Of a DNA stretch of 64,000 nucleotides, positions 1 through 22,532 are shown piece by piece. Position 1 is the first letter of the stretch; every line of letters begins with the position of its first letter. The notes beneath the pieces were generated by a model. The model was not told the DNA's origin. It searched no databases and saw nothing but the letters and a program-made list of their open reading frames with translations. Source of the stretch: Pogonophryne albipinna (Eukaryota > Chordata > Actinopteri > Perciformes > Artedidraconidae); NCBI GenBank assembly GCA_028583405.1, contig CM053255.1, positions 34,196,611 through 34,260,610 on the forward strand, read 5' to 3'. The translations under genes were made by a program, and so were the position numbers.

Positions 1-228
1 GGATGCTGTAATTGTCCTTTCAGGTGAAAATGTCCAATTTTAAAATGATTTAAAACTGTTTAATATTTACTGGTTTGAGTTACTTTTGCTTTAACGAACT
101 TCCATAAAACGTAGCTCTACTTATGTTGTTAAATATTGACATACCATTTTTTATATTAGAATGTGTTAGCTGTAGCATCCAGGGAATGTGAATGTGTGTT
201 CTAGCTCTTACATTCCTTCCTCTGTCAG

Positions 229-10466
<10,238 letters not shown>

Positions 10467-10830
10467 ATGCAAACATGAAAATATTTCCTCAGCGTCATCT
10501 CTGTTTGAACCATATCCTTGTTTTTTTATTGTACTTCCCATTGGCATTACTTTATCTATGATTACTCAATAAATGTATTTGCTAATGCATATATAATCTT
10601 GTGGTACTGGAATAAATATAAGGATTGATATAACTATACTGACTTCATAACATTTTGGATTTGCTCAGCTGGGTTTAGATTTATTACACTGGGTACTATG
10701 GTAAATCATTTTTATATTATCAGGATTAAATAATGCCATTGAAATGTGCATGGGTACTAAATGTTTCATTTATTCGTGGGGTTTTCCATGGTCTACTGTA
10801 TTTGCTGTGTGCTCTGTAAGCTTCAATAAA
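10467..10830 (+). terminator. ppl: PPL 3' UTR with poly(A) signals
   Basis: AT-rich sequence after the stop contains canonical AATAAA at 10568-10573, 10611-10616 and 10825-10830. The last, near a T/G-rich stretch, may be the main site; which is used cannot be decided from sequence. Confidence 0.7.
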
Positions 10831-11204
10831 GTCAAATCAAACTGCAAAAATGGTATGGATTTTATGTGTGTGACTTAATTATTGTGAAACATATGAAAAG
10901 ATTCTAATGCTGTTACAGAGAAAAAATTGCATTTGATTCTTTATGATATATTGACGATGGCTGTCCAATGCATTGTATATTTATAAATGGAAGCTAATGG
11001 TAATCCTAATAATACAAAAAGTAACAGTGATATGTAATTATTTAAAAAGCACTCACAAAACAAAAGTAAAAAGTGCTTATGTAAGACTTAACAATGAGCC
11101 CTAAGTATTTAGTAATTGACACTGTCCATGGTTCCAGCCAGGCCAGAGAGTAGTTCCCGGAGACTCTTGCAGTACGACAAGAAAAGGATACATTTTAAAA
11201 TTTA

Positions 11205-11450
11205 TTTTTTCGCAGACCCTCTCATGCCCCTTTACCACCAAAGCAGTTCCAGGGCCAGTTCGGAGCTAGTGCCCGATTAAGCACCGGTTCTTCCTGTTTC
11301 CACCAGAGCGGGGCCGGCTCTTGGCCCTGAAAACTGGTTCTTTTCTGGCCCCACTCCACTGCCCGTCAAGAACCAAAAACCAAATACGTCACGTTTATGT
11401 TGGAGGCTGGGGCAGGGGTGCTGAGCAAAGTGACTACAAATGTTAAAAAA
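11205..11450. mobile_element. Harbinger-like transposon terminal fragment
   Basis: Shares blocks with copies at 39665-39895 and 55268-55535, but inverted: CAGTTCCAGGGCC...CGGAGCTAG, TACGTCACG, and GGTGCTGAGCAAAGTGAC. No ORF here. The surrounding 10831-11204 and 11451-11727 hold no gene I can see. Confidence 0.5.
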
Positions 11451-13067
11451 ACACACTTCTTTAAAGGTCTCCTGTTATGCAAAATGTACTTTTTGATGAC
11501 GCTCAGCAGCAGATTGATGCGCTGCAGAGGTTATGATTATGTGCGGTCCCGCGGGGGAGAGGTCTGAGGATTTAAACACTAAACAAAATTATTATAATTT
11601 TAATATATTTATTATGCAACACCCGCGACCCGACCCGCATCATCTTTGTTTTACCCAGAACCGAACCCGGAAAAAAGGGTTCGAAAAAATACCACCCGTG
11701 AATCACTTTTTTTGCGGGCACCCGACGCAGGGGCGGCGCCAGGGGGGAGCTTAGGGGTGCTGAAGCACCCCCCAGGATTGCCAAAGCACCCCCTAAGCAC
11801 CCCCAAGAAATATGTGTTTTTTTTCGAAAATTATTATTATTATTTTTATTAAATTAGAAAAATTATTGATTACATCAATGCATGTGAAAGAAACAAATGT
11901 TTGACCAAAAACATAAAGCCAACACAGGTGATATGATGTGATCACCCATAGGCTAAATTACTTTGTGACACTTGAGTGACTTCCTGTTAGCTAGAGCGCC
12001 AAATTATTTGCTAACAGCAAAGTGAAAAATGTATCGTTTTTTAGTCCTTAAACGTCCACGTGTGGACACTCAATCAAAACCCCCTGAAAGCGAGAGGGAT
12101 TCTGCACATAATAGCCTAGCCTCGTGAGTACAAGTAGCTTACTTCTGGGTCTCTGTGTTTCATTCAAGCTCTGCTCTGTGTGTGTGTGGCACGAGCCATT
12201 TTGTGTGTGTGCACGAGCGAGCGAGAGAGAGCTCGCGCACCGGTGGGTATCTACTGGAGATCGTTGTGGTTAGCATCTGGTGCTAGCTAGCCAACTGCCA
12301 AGCTAACGGATATAAGGAGCTTTTTCAACAACAAGGTGGAGGGAGAACTCTCTGCTGTCAGACTGAGGCTGTGGCCCTGTCTCAGGTCGACTATTTTCAT
12401 TTCCTCGCTCCTCGGTCCTCGGTCTCACCGGAAGTTGATTTGTCTGCGCCATCTTGAGTACCGTCCCATGGCTCTTATTTCTGTGATCAAAAATCATTTT
12501 CTTCATTTGTTGGAAACATTTTCATGATCGTTTTTTTCGTTTTACATTTTTCATTTATTGTCATTTCCATTCAGTCAGTCATTAAGTGCTATTAAAATGT
12601 TAATGTGCTACATATCCACACAAACACACAAAGTGTGCAATCCAATGAATGTTAATCTAACTGGGTTTTGATAGATATCTCTTTTTCTTCTCTCAATTAT
12701 TTTATTTCTATTGTGCACTCTAATCAATATTAATCAAACTATTGTTCGTTTATACATTTTAAGAATGGCGTTTATCTTTTTTGAGAATGAGTTATTTTAT
12801 TTTATTTATTGGGGTCTGCAACAGATGATACAAATGTTTGTGTCAGTAAATGTGTACTAACAGAGGCGGGGGTGTGTGTGGAAATAACGGGGACAGAGCT
12901 GGCTGCTGTCAGACGATCAGCTGTGCAGCGTCATCACAAACGGACGTCGCTTCACGTGACGCTCCGGAGGAAAGGACGTCCCATTGCTCTTAAAACTCAT
13001 TCCCTGCTTCTCGTGGTTTCCTTGCGTCCCTCCATGCTTCATTTAACCGACCTGAGACGGGGCCTAG

Positions 13068-16000
13068 GTCTCAATTCAGGGTGCATTCGTAGACCGCACA
13101 CGTCACTTCCGCCGAAAGAAGGCTGTCCCAATTTAAAAAAAAGACGAGACTCCTCTGAATGCGGCCTACTTTTCCCCAATTTGAAGGATACATCTGATGT
13201 ACACTCCGCGGCCTACCATATCCCAGGGTGCAATGCGCGCAGGGAAGAGGGAGTTTTTTTCAAATGAAATGGCTTCCGGTCTCCCAGCAGAATGGATTTA
13301 AAAGCAGCAGCGAGCGGAGGAATCACTAATAAATGTGAGTATTGGGTTTTAACTTACTTTAAATTAACTGACGTCACACACGTCAAACCCAAGGGGCGTT
13401 ACAATGTACATTTTCGTTAAATATTACGGATACATATGTGACGCTAACTAGCTAGCTGGACGTCCTGCACTGTTGTTTACACTTACTTTGTAATTCAGTT
13501 CAGAAGTTTACTAAAGTCATACAGAGATCTTGGCTCTGTTATAAGTTATACTTTATATTACATAAATAGACCAAAGTGAAAACATTTAGACCGGTATAGC
13601 CTACAGTACGGTGGGATTTATAAAATGCTACCCTGACGTGTAGCTGCTGTTAGCTTTATTTATTTTTCTGACATGTTCCAATGTTTTACTGTTTATTAAA
13701 CTTTGGGACAACATTACAACCTTTTTATTCAGCTCATGCTGCTTTGAGGTAGGGCTAAAAGAAAAGCCTATTTTAAATATTTCCACCAGATTTCATCATC
13801 GTTTATTTAATTTATCCTGATCCCATAATAATAAGACAATCAAAAATAGACAGCATCCTTTAGCTTGATATTAGTTTGTGCTGTCAAAGGGATACAGGTG
13901 TGACTGTCACTTCATCTCTTTTAGTTTTTAAAAACCAGAACAGTACATCATTTTAAATGATCCTTTAGGGATTGTTTGTCTGAAATGCTTAGTTACATTT
14001 TGCAATAATACTTTTGCAACCCTGTGTTTAATATGATTAATTACATTTTTTATTTTTCTCTTGTTTTTCTCTGTAATTAGGACAATTCTGGAGAAATGGA
14101 TCTGCTGGAGAAGGACCCTTAATCTGAAAAGTGCACAGCGGATCATCAGGACAGAGCTGCCATCCACCTGGACCCCCCGAGGTGCTGGAGAAGGACCCCT
14201 AACCCCAGCGGATCATCAGGACAGAGCTGAATCCACCTGGACCCCCCGAGGTGCTGGAGAAGGACCCCTAACCCCAGCGGATCATCAGGACAGAGCTGCC
14301 ATCCACCTGGACCCCCCGAGGTGCTAGAGAAGGACCCCTAACCCCAGCGGATCATCAGGACAGAGCTGAATCCACCTGGACCCCCCGAGGTGCTGGAGAA
14401 GGACCCCTAACCCCAGCGGATCATCAGGACAGAGCTGCCATCCACCTGGACCCCCCGAGGTGCTAGAGAAGGACCCCTAACCCCAGCGGATCATCAGGAC
14501 AGAGCTGAATCCACCTGGACCCCCCGAGGTGCTGGAGAAGGACCCCTAACCCCAGCGGATCATCAGGACAGAGCTGCCATCCACCTGGACCCCCCGAGGT
14601 GCTAGAGAAGGACCCCTAACCCCAGCGGATCATCAGGACAGAGCTGAATCCACCTGGACCCCCCGAGGTGCTGGAGAAGGACCCCTAACCCCAGCAGATC
14701 ATCAGGACAGAGCTGCCATCCACCTGGACCCCCCGAGGTGCTGGAGAAGGACCCCTAACCCCAGCGGATCATCAGGACAGAGCTGCATCCACCTGGACCC
14801 CCCGAGGTGCTGGAGAAGGACCCCTAACCCCAGCAGATCATCAGGACAGAGCTGCCATCCACCTGGACCCCCCGAGGTGCTGGAGAAGGACCCCTAACCC
14901 CAGCGGATCATCAGGACAGAGCTGAATCCACCTGGACCCCCCGAGGTGCTGGAGAAAGCAAAACGGCGATCAGGAGCATCCTCCACCCAGACCTCTGCTT
15001 ACTGCCGTCCTACAGACTTGTGTCTTATTTTCAGAATTAGATTTTGTATGTGTCCTTTCTTTTAATAGATATCTAACGATTATAGCTTGAGTCTGTCTGA
15101 TTCCCCAAACAGCTGCTTCTATATACTTGCTGCACATATAATACAAATAAACAACTCCATAAACACATTTTTGCTGGTATTTGTGTTGCTGCTGGTGATG
15201 TTAAATAACATGATTGATTTCCTCTGTCTCAATGATGGAAGTTATAATAATAGAAGACATGAAGCTGTAGAGAGAGGATGGATATATTTTTACCTCTACT
15301 TTGTGATTAGATGAAAATACAATATTAAATAGTAATTGTTAAACACATTGTTTATTTCATTTACTGAGGTTTTATAACTATTATTTACAACATGTGTACA
15401 TAAGCAGTGGAATAATAGGGTATCTCTAGGTCATTCAACTGTCTTCAGTTTCATTTTATTAATACAAAAAATAGGTCATAGAAAATGTTTAATTGTGTAT
15501 TTCAGCAGAGGGGGGGGGGGGGGGGGGGCACGGTGCTGCTGGAGCTGGAGGTGCTGACCTGGGGTCAGTGGGACATCATCTGGGCAGGTTTAGGGGAAGA
15601 AGGAGAATATAAACTGTTATAATCACAGCTATTAAGATTAGAACACTCATATTGTTAACAATCAATCTATACAACATGCTTTTGTTCATTTAAAAAACAC
15701 ATTGTTTTATTAGTACAGAAAAATTAAGACTTATTTTAAATATGAAATAATATGATTAAATTACATCAGCTATATTTAATTAATTTGTTAACTTACTAAT
15801 GTAACATTACTGGGGGCTAAAGGAACAGCTTCATGTTATTTACCTGGCCATGGTTCTCTTTATTTAATCTCCGACGGTGATCTCCAAAAAATGTAAAAGT
15901 AAAGTTTCTGGATCCTTTTCAGCTAATTAGCTAGCAGGCTGCTGGAGCAACGCAACCGAACAGCGCGTATCACGTGACGTAAATACGAAGCGCTCCGTAG

Positions 16001-16116
16001 GCTAGACCGTCTCATTTCGTAGGCCGCTCGGTCCAGCCTACGCGGTCTCGCCGGCCGCATCCTGCGTCGACCGCGTAGGCTGCGTACCCCGAAGGGTACA
16101 ACCCCTGAATTGAGAC
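13068..16116. mobile_element. TIR-bounded element of unassigned superfamily
   Basis: Begins GTCTCAATTCAGGG (13068-13081) and ends with the exact inverse CCCTGAATTGAGAC (16103-16116). GC-rich subterminal blocks mention GACCGC/GTAGGC repeatedly near both ends. A gene-like layout is present (a first segment to about 13333, a long AT-rich stretch, an ATTAG acceptor before 14081), but no protein-coding exon is convincing. A G-run lies at about 15510-15528. No clear TSD. Nested in the hAT above. Confidence 0.6.
14103..14955 (+). repeat. 69/70-bp minisatellite, about 12 copies, dimeric higher-order pattern
   Basis: Unit core AGCGGATCATCAGGACAGAG then CCACCTGGACCCCCCGAGGTGCT. Units alternate between a GCCATCC form (70 bp) and a GAATCC form (69 bp), giving a ~139-bp dimer; several GCCATCC units also share GTGCTAGAGAAGG. 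One late unit reads GCATCC. Confidence 0.95.
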
Positions 16117-16696
16117 ACGGAGAGTCTCAGATAACCTCAGCTCAGGGGAAGTAAAAGACTCTCAGTGTTTAGATAGTTAACTTTAGTCTAGTTATCTCAG
16201 TGGGTCTCAAACGGTTTGTTTTAAAAGGGGAGTGATTTGTAAAATGTCTATGAAGAAATAGAAAATCTGTTTACAGTTCTGTTTCATATGGGTGATGAGA
16301 GATGTATCCATATATCTCTTAATGTTGCTCTCAAAGTGCACCAGATTGATGCTTTTAACTTCAATATTTAAAAAAAATCTTCCCGGGGAAACATGCCCCC
16401 GGACCCCTCTAGAGGAGGTGAGGACCCTCCTAGAGGAGGTGAGGTCGACTCCCCACTTGTAAAAATAGCACTTTACCCCTGCTTACACCTATATGCCGTG
16501 AGCTGATTATCGAGCCTTCACTGAAACAGTCGCGGGTACACTGTGTGTGCGTGTGGGGAGTGTTGCAGTAGAAAATTCAACTGTAGCGCTGGTGCATTAA
16601 TGGGAAACCCTTAATGTTTGAGCACCCTCTATGAAACGTCAAGCTACCCCACAGCACCCCCTAGAGAAAATCTCTGGCGCCGCCACTGACCCGACG

Positions 16697-17685
16697 CGAT
16701 GCAGGACTCTGGCCTCGACTACTTTGTATCCTCTCACAGAACTATTCACAGTTCAAAGGCTGCTAATTTTGGTGAAACAGCAATTTGCCTATACAGTGCA
16801 ACAAGGCTACTGTATTTGAATGACAAAAGATGACACTCACCTTAAAATGTCCTTTGTATATTTCTATTTGTCTTAACTGAGGGAACTTGTCCAGGCATGT
16901 TAAGTGGGAGTGGACTTGAAATCCTTAACTCAAGGTGTAGAACAATTAAGTTATCAAGCCAATTGCATTACAACTTGAATTTAGTTTGAAGTCAATTAAC
17001 GCAGAAATCAGAGTTCAAATTACACACAATATTAAGTTGATGTAATTACCAACATTATTACGTCAACACAACTTATAAACTAATGTTTGCAACTTAAAAT
17101 GTTTATCTAAATCAATTAACTCACATTTTTATCTTGCAACATGCATTTAATTAAGTGGAGGTGAAAGGTCGCCTGAATTCGTTTTTAGACGTACAGATCA
17201 CTCATTTTGAAATATTGGTTGTTTATAGCATAAAGAACATCTGATTTACTGTGAGGTAGGGAAATAATCATTTGAGTATGTGCATATAAATATGTAATTT
17301 ACAACAGCTGGAAGATGCTTGAAAAGGTTGAAAATGCACCTTGAAAATGCTTGAAAAGTGATAATAATAATAATTTGATTTTGATGCATTTAATTAAGTG
17401 GAGGTGAAAGGTCGCCTGAATTCGTTTTTAGAGTGTATAGAACGGTGTCCCAAAGAATACCTCTGATAATGTCATCAGGGTTGTGCCAGCTTTTATACCA
17501 TAAATTCTCCTAAAACGTGTTTTTATGTATGCGGTTTAACTTTTGTTCTGTGCTTTTATATTATTATATTATTCGGACCAGATGCTGAAATGGATTGAAT
17601 TACTACAGGAAAGCTTTATTGTAGAACACTGAGCATGTATACAAGCCAGGTGCAGTGTTTAAGGTCGGACTGGAGTCAGGGGCCG
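16697..17685. repeat. Intergenic stretch with a 49-bp exact direct repeat
   Basis: The block starting ATGCATTTAATTAAGTGGAG and ending CGTTTTTAGA occurs at 17141-17189 and again at 17384-17432 without a mismatch, 194 bp apart. The remainder is AT-rich with no gene. Confidence 0.8.
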
Positions 17686-18298
17686 TTTCTCAATCTCGAG
17701 GATGCTGGCTTGGTAGTCGCGTACTTCCAAGTCACTTCCTTCAGAAACGAAGCAAGTATGCTTCCAAGCCACGGCTTCGGAAAACGAAGAAGAATGGAAC
17801 AGGCTAACAAGTGTGCCACTCTCTCTAACGGTTTCAACATAAACTGTACCGAAAATAAATACCTCACGACGTCTATCTAATTATGAACTTGCTTTACTTT
17901 CACGGAACACATTTTTGGTGAAAACAAATGTAACAAAGTAACACATTTACCAACACATGTTCTACGCCACTACATACACTGAACAAAAATATAAATTGAA
18001 CACTTTTGTTTTTGCTCCCATTTTTCATGAGATGAACTCAAAGATCTAAAACATTTTCTATAAACACAAAATAACCATTTCTCTCAAATATTGTTCACAA
18101 ATCTGAAGAAATCTGTGATAGTGAGCACTTCTCCTTTGCCGAGATAATCCATCCCACCTCACAGGTGTGGCATATCAAGATGCTGATTAGACAGCATGAT
18201 TATTGCACAGGTGTGCCTTAGGCTGGCCACAATAAAAGGCCACTCTGAAACGTGCAGTTTTGCTTTATTGGGGGGGTCTGGGGGGGTCCGAAAACCAG

Positions 18299-19306
18299 TC
18301 AGTATCTGGTGTGACCACCATTTGCCTCACGCAGTGCAACACATCTCCTTCGCATAGAGTTGATCAGGTTGTTGATTGTGGCCTGTGGAATGTTGATCCA
18401 CTCCTCTTCAATGGCTGTGCCAAGTTGCTGGATATTGGCAGGAACTGGAACACGCTGTCGTATACGCCGATCCAGAGCATCCCAAACATGCTCAATGGGT
18501 GACATGTCCGGTGAGTATGCTGGCCATGCAAGAACTGGGATGTTTTCAGCCTCCAGGAATTGTGTACAGATCCTTGCAACATGGGGCCGTGCATTATCAT
18601 GCTGCAACATGAGGTGATGGTCGTGGATGAATGGCACAACAATGGGCCTCAGGATCTCGTCACGGTATCTCTGTGCATTCACAATGCCATCAATAAAATG
18701 CACCTGTGTTCGTCGTCCATAACATACGCCTGCCCATACCATAACCCCACCACCACCATGGGCCACTCGATTCACAACATTGACATCAGAAAACCGCTCA
18801 CCCACACGACGCCACACACGCTGTCTGCCATCTGCCCTGAACAGTGAAAACCGGGATTCATCCGTGAAGAGAACACCTCTCCAACGTGCCAGATGCCATC
18901 GAATGTGAGCATTTGCCCACTCAAGTCAGTTACGACGACGAACCGGAGTCAGGTCGAGACCCCGATGAGGACGACGAGCATGCAGATGAGCTTACCTGAG
19001 ACGGTTTCTGACAGCAGAAATTCTTTGGTTATGCAAACCGATTGTTGCAACAGCTGTCCGAGTGGCTGGTCTCAGACGATCTTGGAGGTGAACATGCTGG
19101 ATGTGGAGGTCCTGGGCTGGTGTGGTTACACGTGGTCTGCGGTTGTGAGGCCGGTTGGATGTACTGCCAAATTCTCTGAAACGCCTTTGGAGACGGCTTA
19201 TGGTAGAGAAATGAACATTCAATTCACGGGCAACAGCTCTGGTGGACATTCCTGCTGTCAGCATGCCAATTGCACGCTCCCTCAAAACTTGCGACATCTG
19301 TGGCAT
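18299..19306 (-). pseudogene. Tc1-like transposase pseudogene
   Basis: Starting at the minus-strand ATG at 19306, one reading frame covers a full-length ~335-codon Tc1 transposase: an N-terminal HTH (RERAIGMLTAGMSTRAVARE), then the DDE catalytic region with FTDESRFSL, QHDNARPHVA and SPIEHVWDAL, and the C-terminal NGGHTRY ending. Two in-frame stops break it: TAA at 18992-18994 and TGA at 18926-18928. The three acidic catalytic positions remain. Expected activity is cut-and-paste at TA sites, but this copy cannot make full-length protein. A hAT sits 12 bp upstream of the ATG, separating it from its own 5' region. Confidence 0.92.
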
Positions 19307-19317
19307 TGTGCTGTGTG

Positions 19318-20403
19318 CAGTGGCGTTTTTATATGTACAAAAGTGGTGGGGCACAAAAAACTTAGATGTCTATAGCTTCTACAGTGAGGTTCATGGCTGG
19401 TGAGGCACTGGCACTGACTCTTCAGGTTTACAAATATTATATTTTGACCTAAATCAAAATATAATATTATTTTCAAAAGCTTTTTTTGTCTGATGCTTCA
19501 ATTAATTTTAAACAGACAGTTCAACAAAAGGATACCCAAAAAATGTAATTTTATCATTTAAATATTGAATTGTTCTCTCTTAGTAAGATCCCATTTTCAA
19601 TAAAATTGCAGTCTTACCTTGACATGAAGATTAAGTCCATTTGCCTATCCTTCTGGACAAACATCTCTATTACTTTTTTGTAAAAGTCCTCCTTATGTTC
19701 TTGTAGTTTCAAAAGTCTATCATAAATGTAATCTAATCAATAGATTTATGATTCGAAAATTATAAAAGTAGGGTCGACATGTGGATATTATCCGCCTGAA
19801 CAAAACGTGCATTTATCTAACAGCTACGTTTCCTACAGATCTTATTTGGAGCTATTTTCTAAAATCCTATGGAGAAATCTCATTGCTTTTTTGTCGAGGG
19901 AAGCCATGCGCAGCTTACTTCCGGGTTTTAGGACGCCTCACTGCAGCTCTCTCGTCTCCTCTTCACACACCACACTTTTCGCGGCACACGTACTTACAGC
20001 CAATCAGCTCTGAATGATGTGAGATGACGTATGGTGGGGATGGCAGCACTATGCCCCTATGGTCATTATTTTTTTGCCACACACGTTAAATAGGAAAATA
20101 CTCTGAGCATGCGCAGTGTAGTTTTTACAGTCACCGTTCACTTAGACAGAGAGAGGGAGGGGCAGGATCGGGTTTTGTCCCACATGGCTCTAAACAGCTC
20201 AATAGGCACACACTGTAGACACTAATTAGAAGAACACATACTAAAACAGCAATGTACAGACGAATCAGATGATTAAACATGATCTTAAAATATATTTTAT
20301 ATATTTTTTATTTTTTATTTTGTTGTAATCATTATTTTTAATACTTTCTGCTGACACTAGGTGGGGCTGTGCCCCACCTGCCCCTAATGACCAGTCGCCA
20401 CTG
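19318..20403. mobile_element. Non-autonomous hAT inserted in Tc1
   Basis: Starts CAGTGGCGTTTTTATATG and ends CAGTCGCCACTG. A perfect 8-bp TSD, GCTGTGTG, lies at 19310-19317 and 20404-20411. Subterminal GTGGGGCAC blocks are inverted at the two ends. Length 1086 bp, no transposase ORF. Confidence 0.93.
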
Positions 20404-21834
20404 GCTGTGTGATAAAACTGCACGTTTCAGTGTGGCCTTTTATTGTGGCCAGCCTAAGGCACACCTGTGCAATAATCATGCTGTCTAATCAGCATCTTGA
20501 TATGCCACACCTGTGAGGTGGGATGGATTATCTCGGCAAAGGAGAAGTGCTCACTATCACAGATTTTTTTCAGATTTGTGAACAATATTTGAGAGAAATG
20601 GTTATTTTGTGTATATAGAAAATGTTTTAGATCTTTGAGTTCATCTCATGAAAAATGGGAGCAAAAACAAAAGTGTTGCGTTTATATTTTTGTTCAGTGT
20701 ATATATATAATTATAATGAATACAACTGTTAATTTGATTAGAGCTTTGACACATATCTTTATTGATATATGTATAAATATGACGACTTAATATATAGTCG
20801 GCCTAATAGCAAACAGCTACGTTCAACTCTTTTAATGGTATATTGCAAGTGCAATAAGAAGCTACAGGAACGTTAATCTACGTCGGTAATATTAACTTTA
20901 TTTAATACAACATTTACGGTACAAGACTTAATCATACAGCCCATGTAGTATACTATTTTACAAATGATGAATTACAGCAAACATGTGCAATATATATATC
21001 CATTATTACAGCTCCGTGGGCTGGCAGTAAGGCGATATGGTCCGTTGTTATTGTGCATCCATGGGTAAAGAGAAACCCATGTAGTACTGAACACGTAACA
21101 TGAACGTGCCGGGCGGCGCGGTCCCGTGGGTAAGATGCGCGTTCATAATGCAGAGGGAAATAACTCTCAGAATAACGTTATTAGCACATTTTTACAACTT
21201 GAGGAACGAATGTTTTTAATAACGGCTATACAAACGTTCATACTGGGTAGTTTTTTTAGTTGTTTTTTTTTTATTTCCAACGAGTTACAGACCACTCTTT
21301 CCCAATGTAAGTCAATGGGAAAAAGTGTTTCCGGGCCCAGCAACCTAAAGGAAGTGTAGTACTGCCGTTTGGCCACAACGAATATTCTCATCAGACTCCG
21401 GCGCACTTCCTGGGGGCTTGGGAAGCATACTTGCTTCGTTTCTGAAGGAAGTGACTTGGAAGTACGCGACTACCAAGCCAGCATCCTCGCGATTGAGAAA
21501 CACCCAGTATGTCAAACGCGCCATATAGATTCTGTAACAAACACAAGTCCTGATTTCAAAATGTTAAAGCAGGTCAGGACTTATAAATAGGCTACATGTA
21601 AATAAAGCATTTCAAATATAGCCTGCCTGGAGCACAAACAAATCAAGTAGCCTATTCGAATTCTGCACACAAACCATCAGCCTATTCCAAAATAATATGT
21701 TATTTTATTGGACTATTTGGTTATTAATGTGATCATAATGTAATGTCGTTTGGAGCTTCTTGTACAAACACACAGACTTAGGGGGGAGATTGTGAACGTT
21801 GAGGGTCCACTGCTGCCAACCTGCTGCTCACTGT

Positions 21835-21972
<138 letters not shown>

Positions 21973-22028
21973 GTACCCTACGTCACATGAATGGACGGAC
22001 ACAAACAAAGCCCACAAGGCGCAAGCAT

Positions 22029-22130
22029 CCAATAGAAACACGTTGGAGCACGCTTGGCCAATCAAAATGAAATGCAGTGACAACATAATTTCACTACCAG
22101 CCAATAGTAGGAGGCGAGGGCGTGACGTAC
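22029..22130 (+). promoter_or_regulatory. Candidate promoter: three CCAAT boxes and a CRE-like site
   Basis: CCAAT occurs at 22029-22033, 22058-22062 and 22101-22105, each in a classical context (GGCCAATCA, AGCCAATAG), followed by TGACGTAC at 22123-22130. No TATA box. GC-rich transcribed-looking sequence follows, with the candidate first exon at 22405. This is the arrangement of an NF-Y type TATA-less promoter. Confidence 0.55.
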
Positions 22131-22404
22131 GCTGTCAGCTGTTCTTGTTTTGCTTCTGTTTTCCCGTTCTTTTCCTCAAGGGTCTGGATAACCGACCTCC
22201 ACAAATACCCAGTGAAGTCCGCTAGTATTTGTTCCGTAGCGGAGAAAAGCAGCCCCCCTGCTCCGGCCGCCCACCGACCTTCCTACAGGTCGGCATTTCT
22301 CCCACATTGGAGCCGTCTTCCGCCGACATCGAGCGAAGAGGTGCAGCCGATCCCAGGCCTCCAATCCAGGGCGGAGGGAGGGAAGGAGGTCGCTGGGAAT
22401 CGGG

Positions 22405-22532
22405 ATGGAGAGCGGAGTGGCGGGCCCCGGCGGAGAGGCAGCGGGGCCCGGTGGAGCGGACGGACCGGGGCCCGGTGGAGCGGACGGACCGGGGCTGCAG
22501 TTCGGCTGCGCCTCCTTTAACCAGGACTCCAC
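22405..22532 (+). CDS. Candidate first coding exon of a WIPI1/WIPI2-like gene
   Basis: The ATG at 22405 opens a 42-codon Gly/Pro/Ala-rich N-terminus ending LQFGCASFNQDST, cut at a GTAAGC donor (22533) in phase 2. The ending matches the start of the first propeller blade of WIPI1/WIPI2 (…F-x-FNQD-x-T|S, followed in the family by LA-x-G). WIPI proteins are PI3P-binding beta-propellers acting at phagophore membranes in autophagy. A duplicated 24-nt block (GGGCCCGGTGGAGCGGACGGACC) gives the GPGGADGPG repeat. The upstream CpG-rich sequence with CCAAT boxes supports a real first exon. I could not find exon 2 before the assembly gap or elsewhere, so the match rests on about a dozen residues. It could instead be a promoter-plus-exon duplicate. 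Confidence 0.5.

Larger units (their letters stand above)
11728..16688. mobile_element. hAT element (family A, copy 1) with internal insertions
   Basis: Termini are CAGGGGCGGCGCCAG (11728) and the inverse of CAGTGGCGGCGCCAGAG (ending 16688). A perfect 8-bp TSD, ACCCGACG, flanks it at 11720-11727 and 16689-16696, so the boundaries are exact. Its 4961 bp are inflated by the TIR element at 13068-16116. No intact transposase is visible; a short ATG-led stretch at about 12031-12126 followed by GTGAGT could be a relic first exon. Related copies lie at 51728-52958 (opposite orientation) and about 39900-40330. Confidence 0.85.
17977..20699 (-). mobile_element. Tc1-like transposon interrupted by a hAT
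   Basis: Starts CACTGAACAAAAATATAA and ends with the inverse TTATATTTTTGTTCAGTG, flanked by TA dinucleotides at 17975-17976 and 20700-20701. The TIRs extend well over 200 bp (both include AGATGCTGATTAGACAGCAT). Removing the 1086-bp hAT and one TSD leaves about 1629 bp, the normal Tc1 size. Transposase is on the minus strand. Confidence 0.92.
17686..21500. mobile_element. Long-TIR element, host of a Tc1 insertion
   Basis: The ~80-bp left end (17686-17770) starting TTTCTCAATC and including GAGGATGCTGGCTTGGTAGT is repeated inverted at about 21412-21500, nearly identical. The core between the TIRs has no intact ORF of its own; 17977-20699 is a Tc1 transposon. TSD not resolved. Confidence 0.75.
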
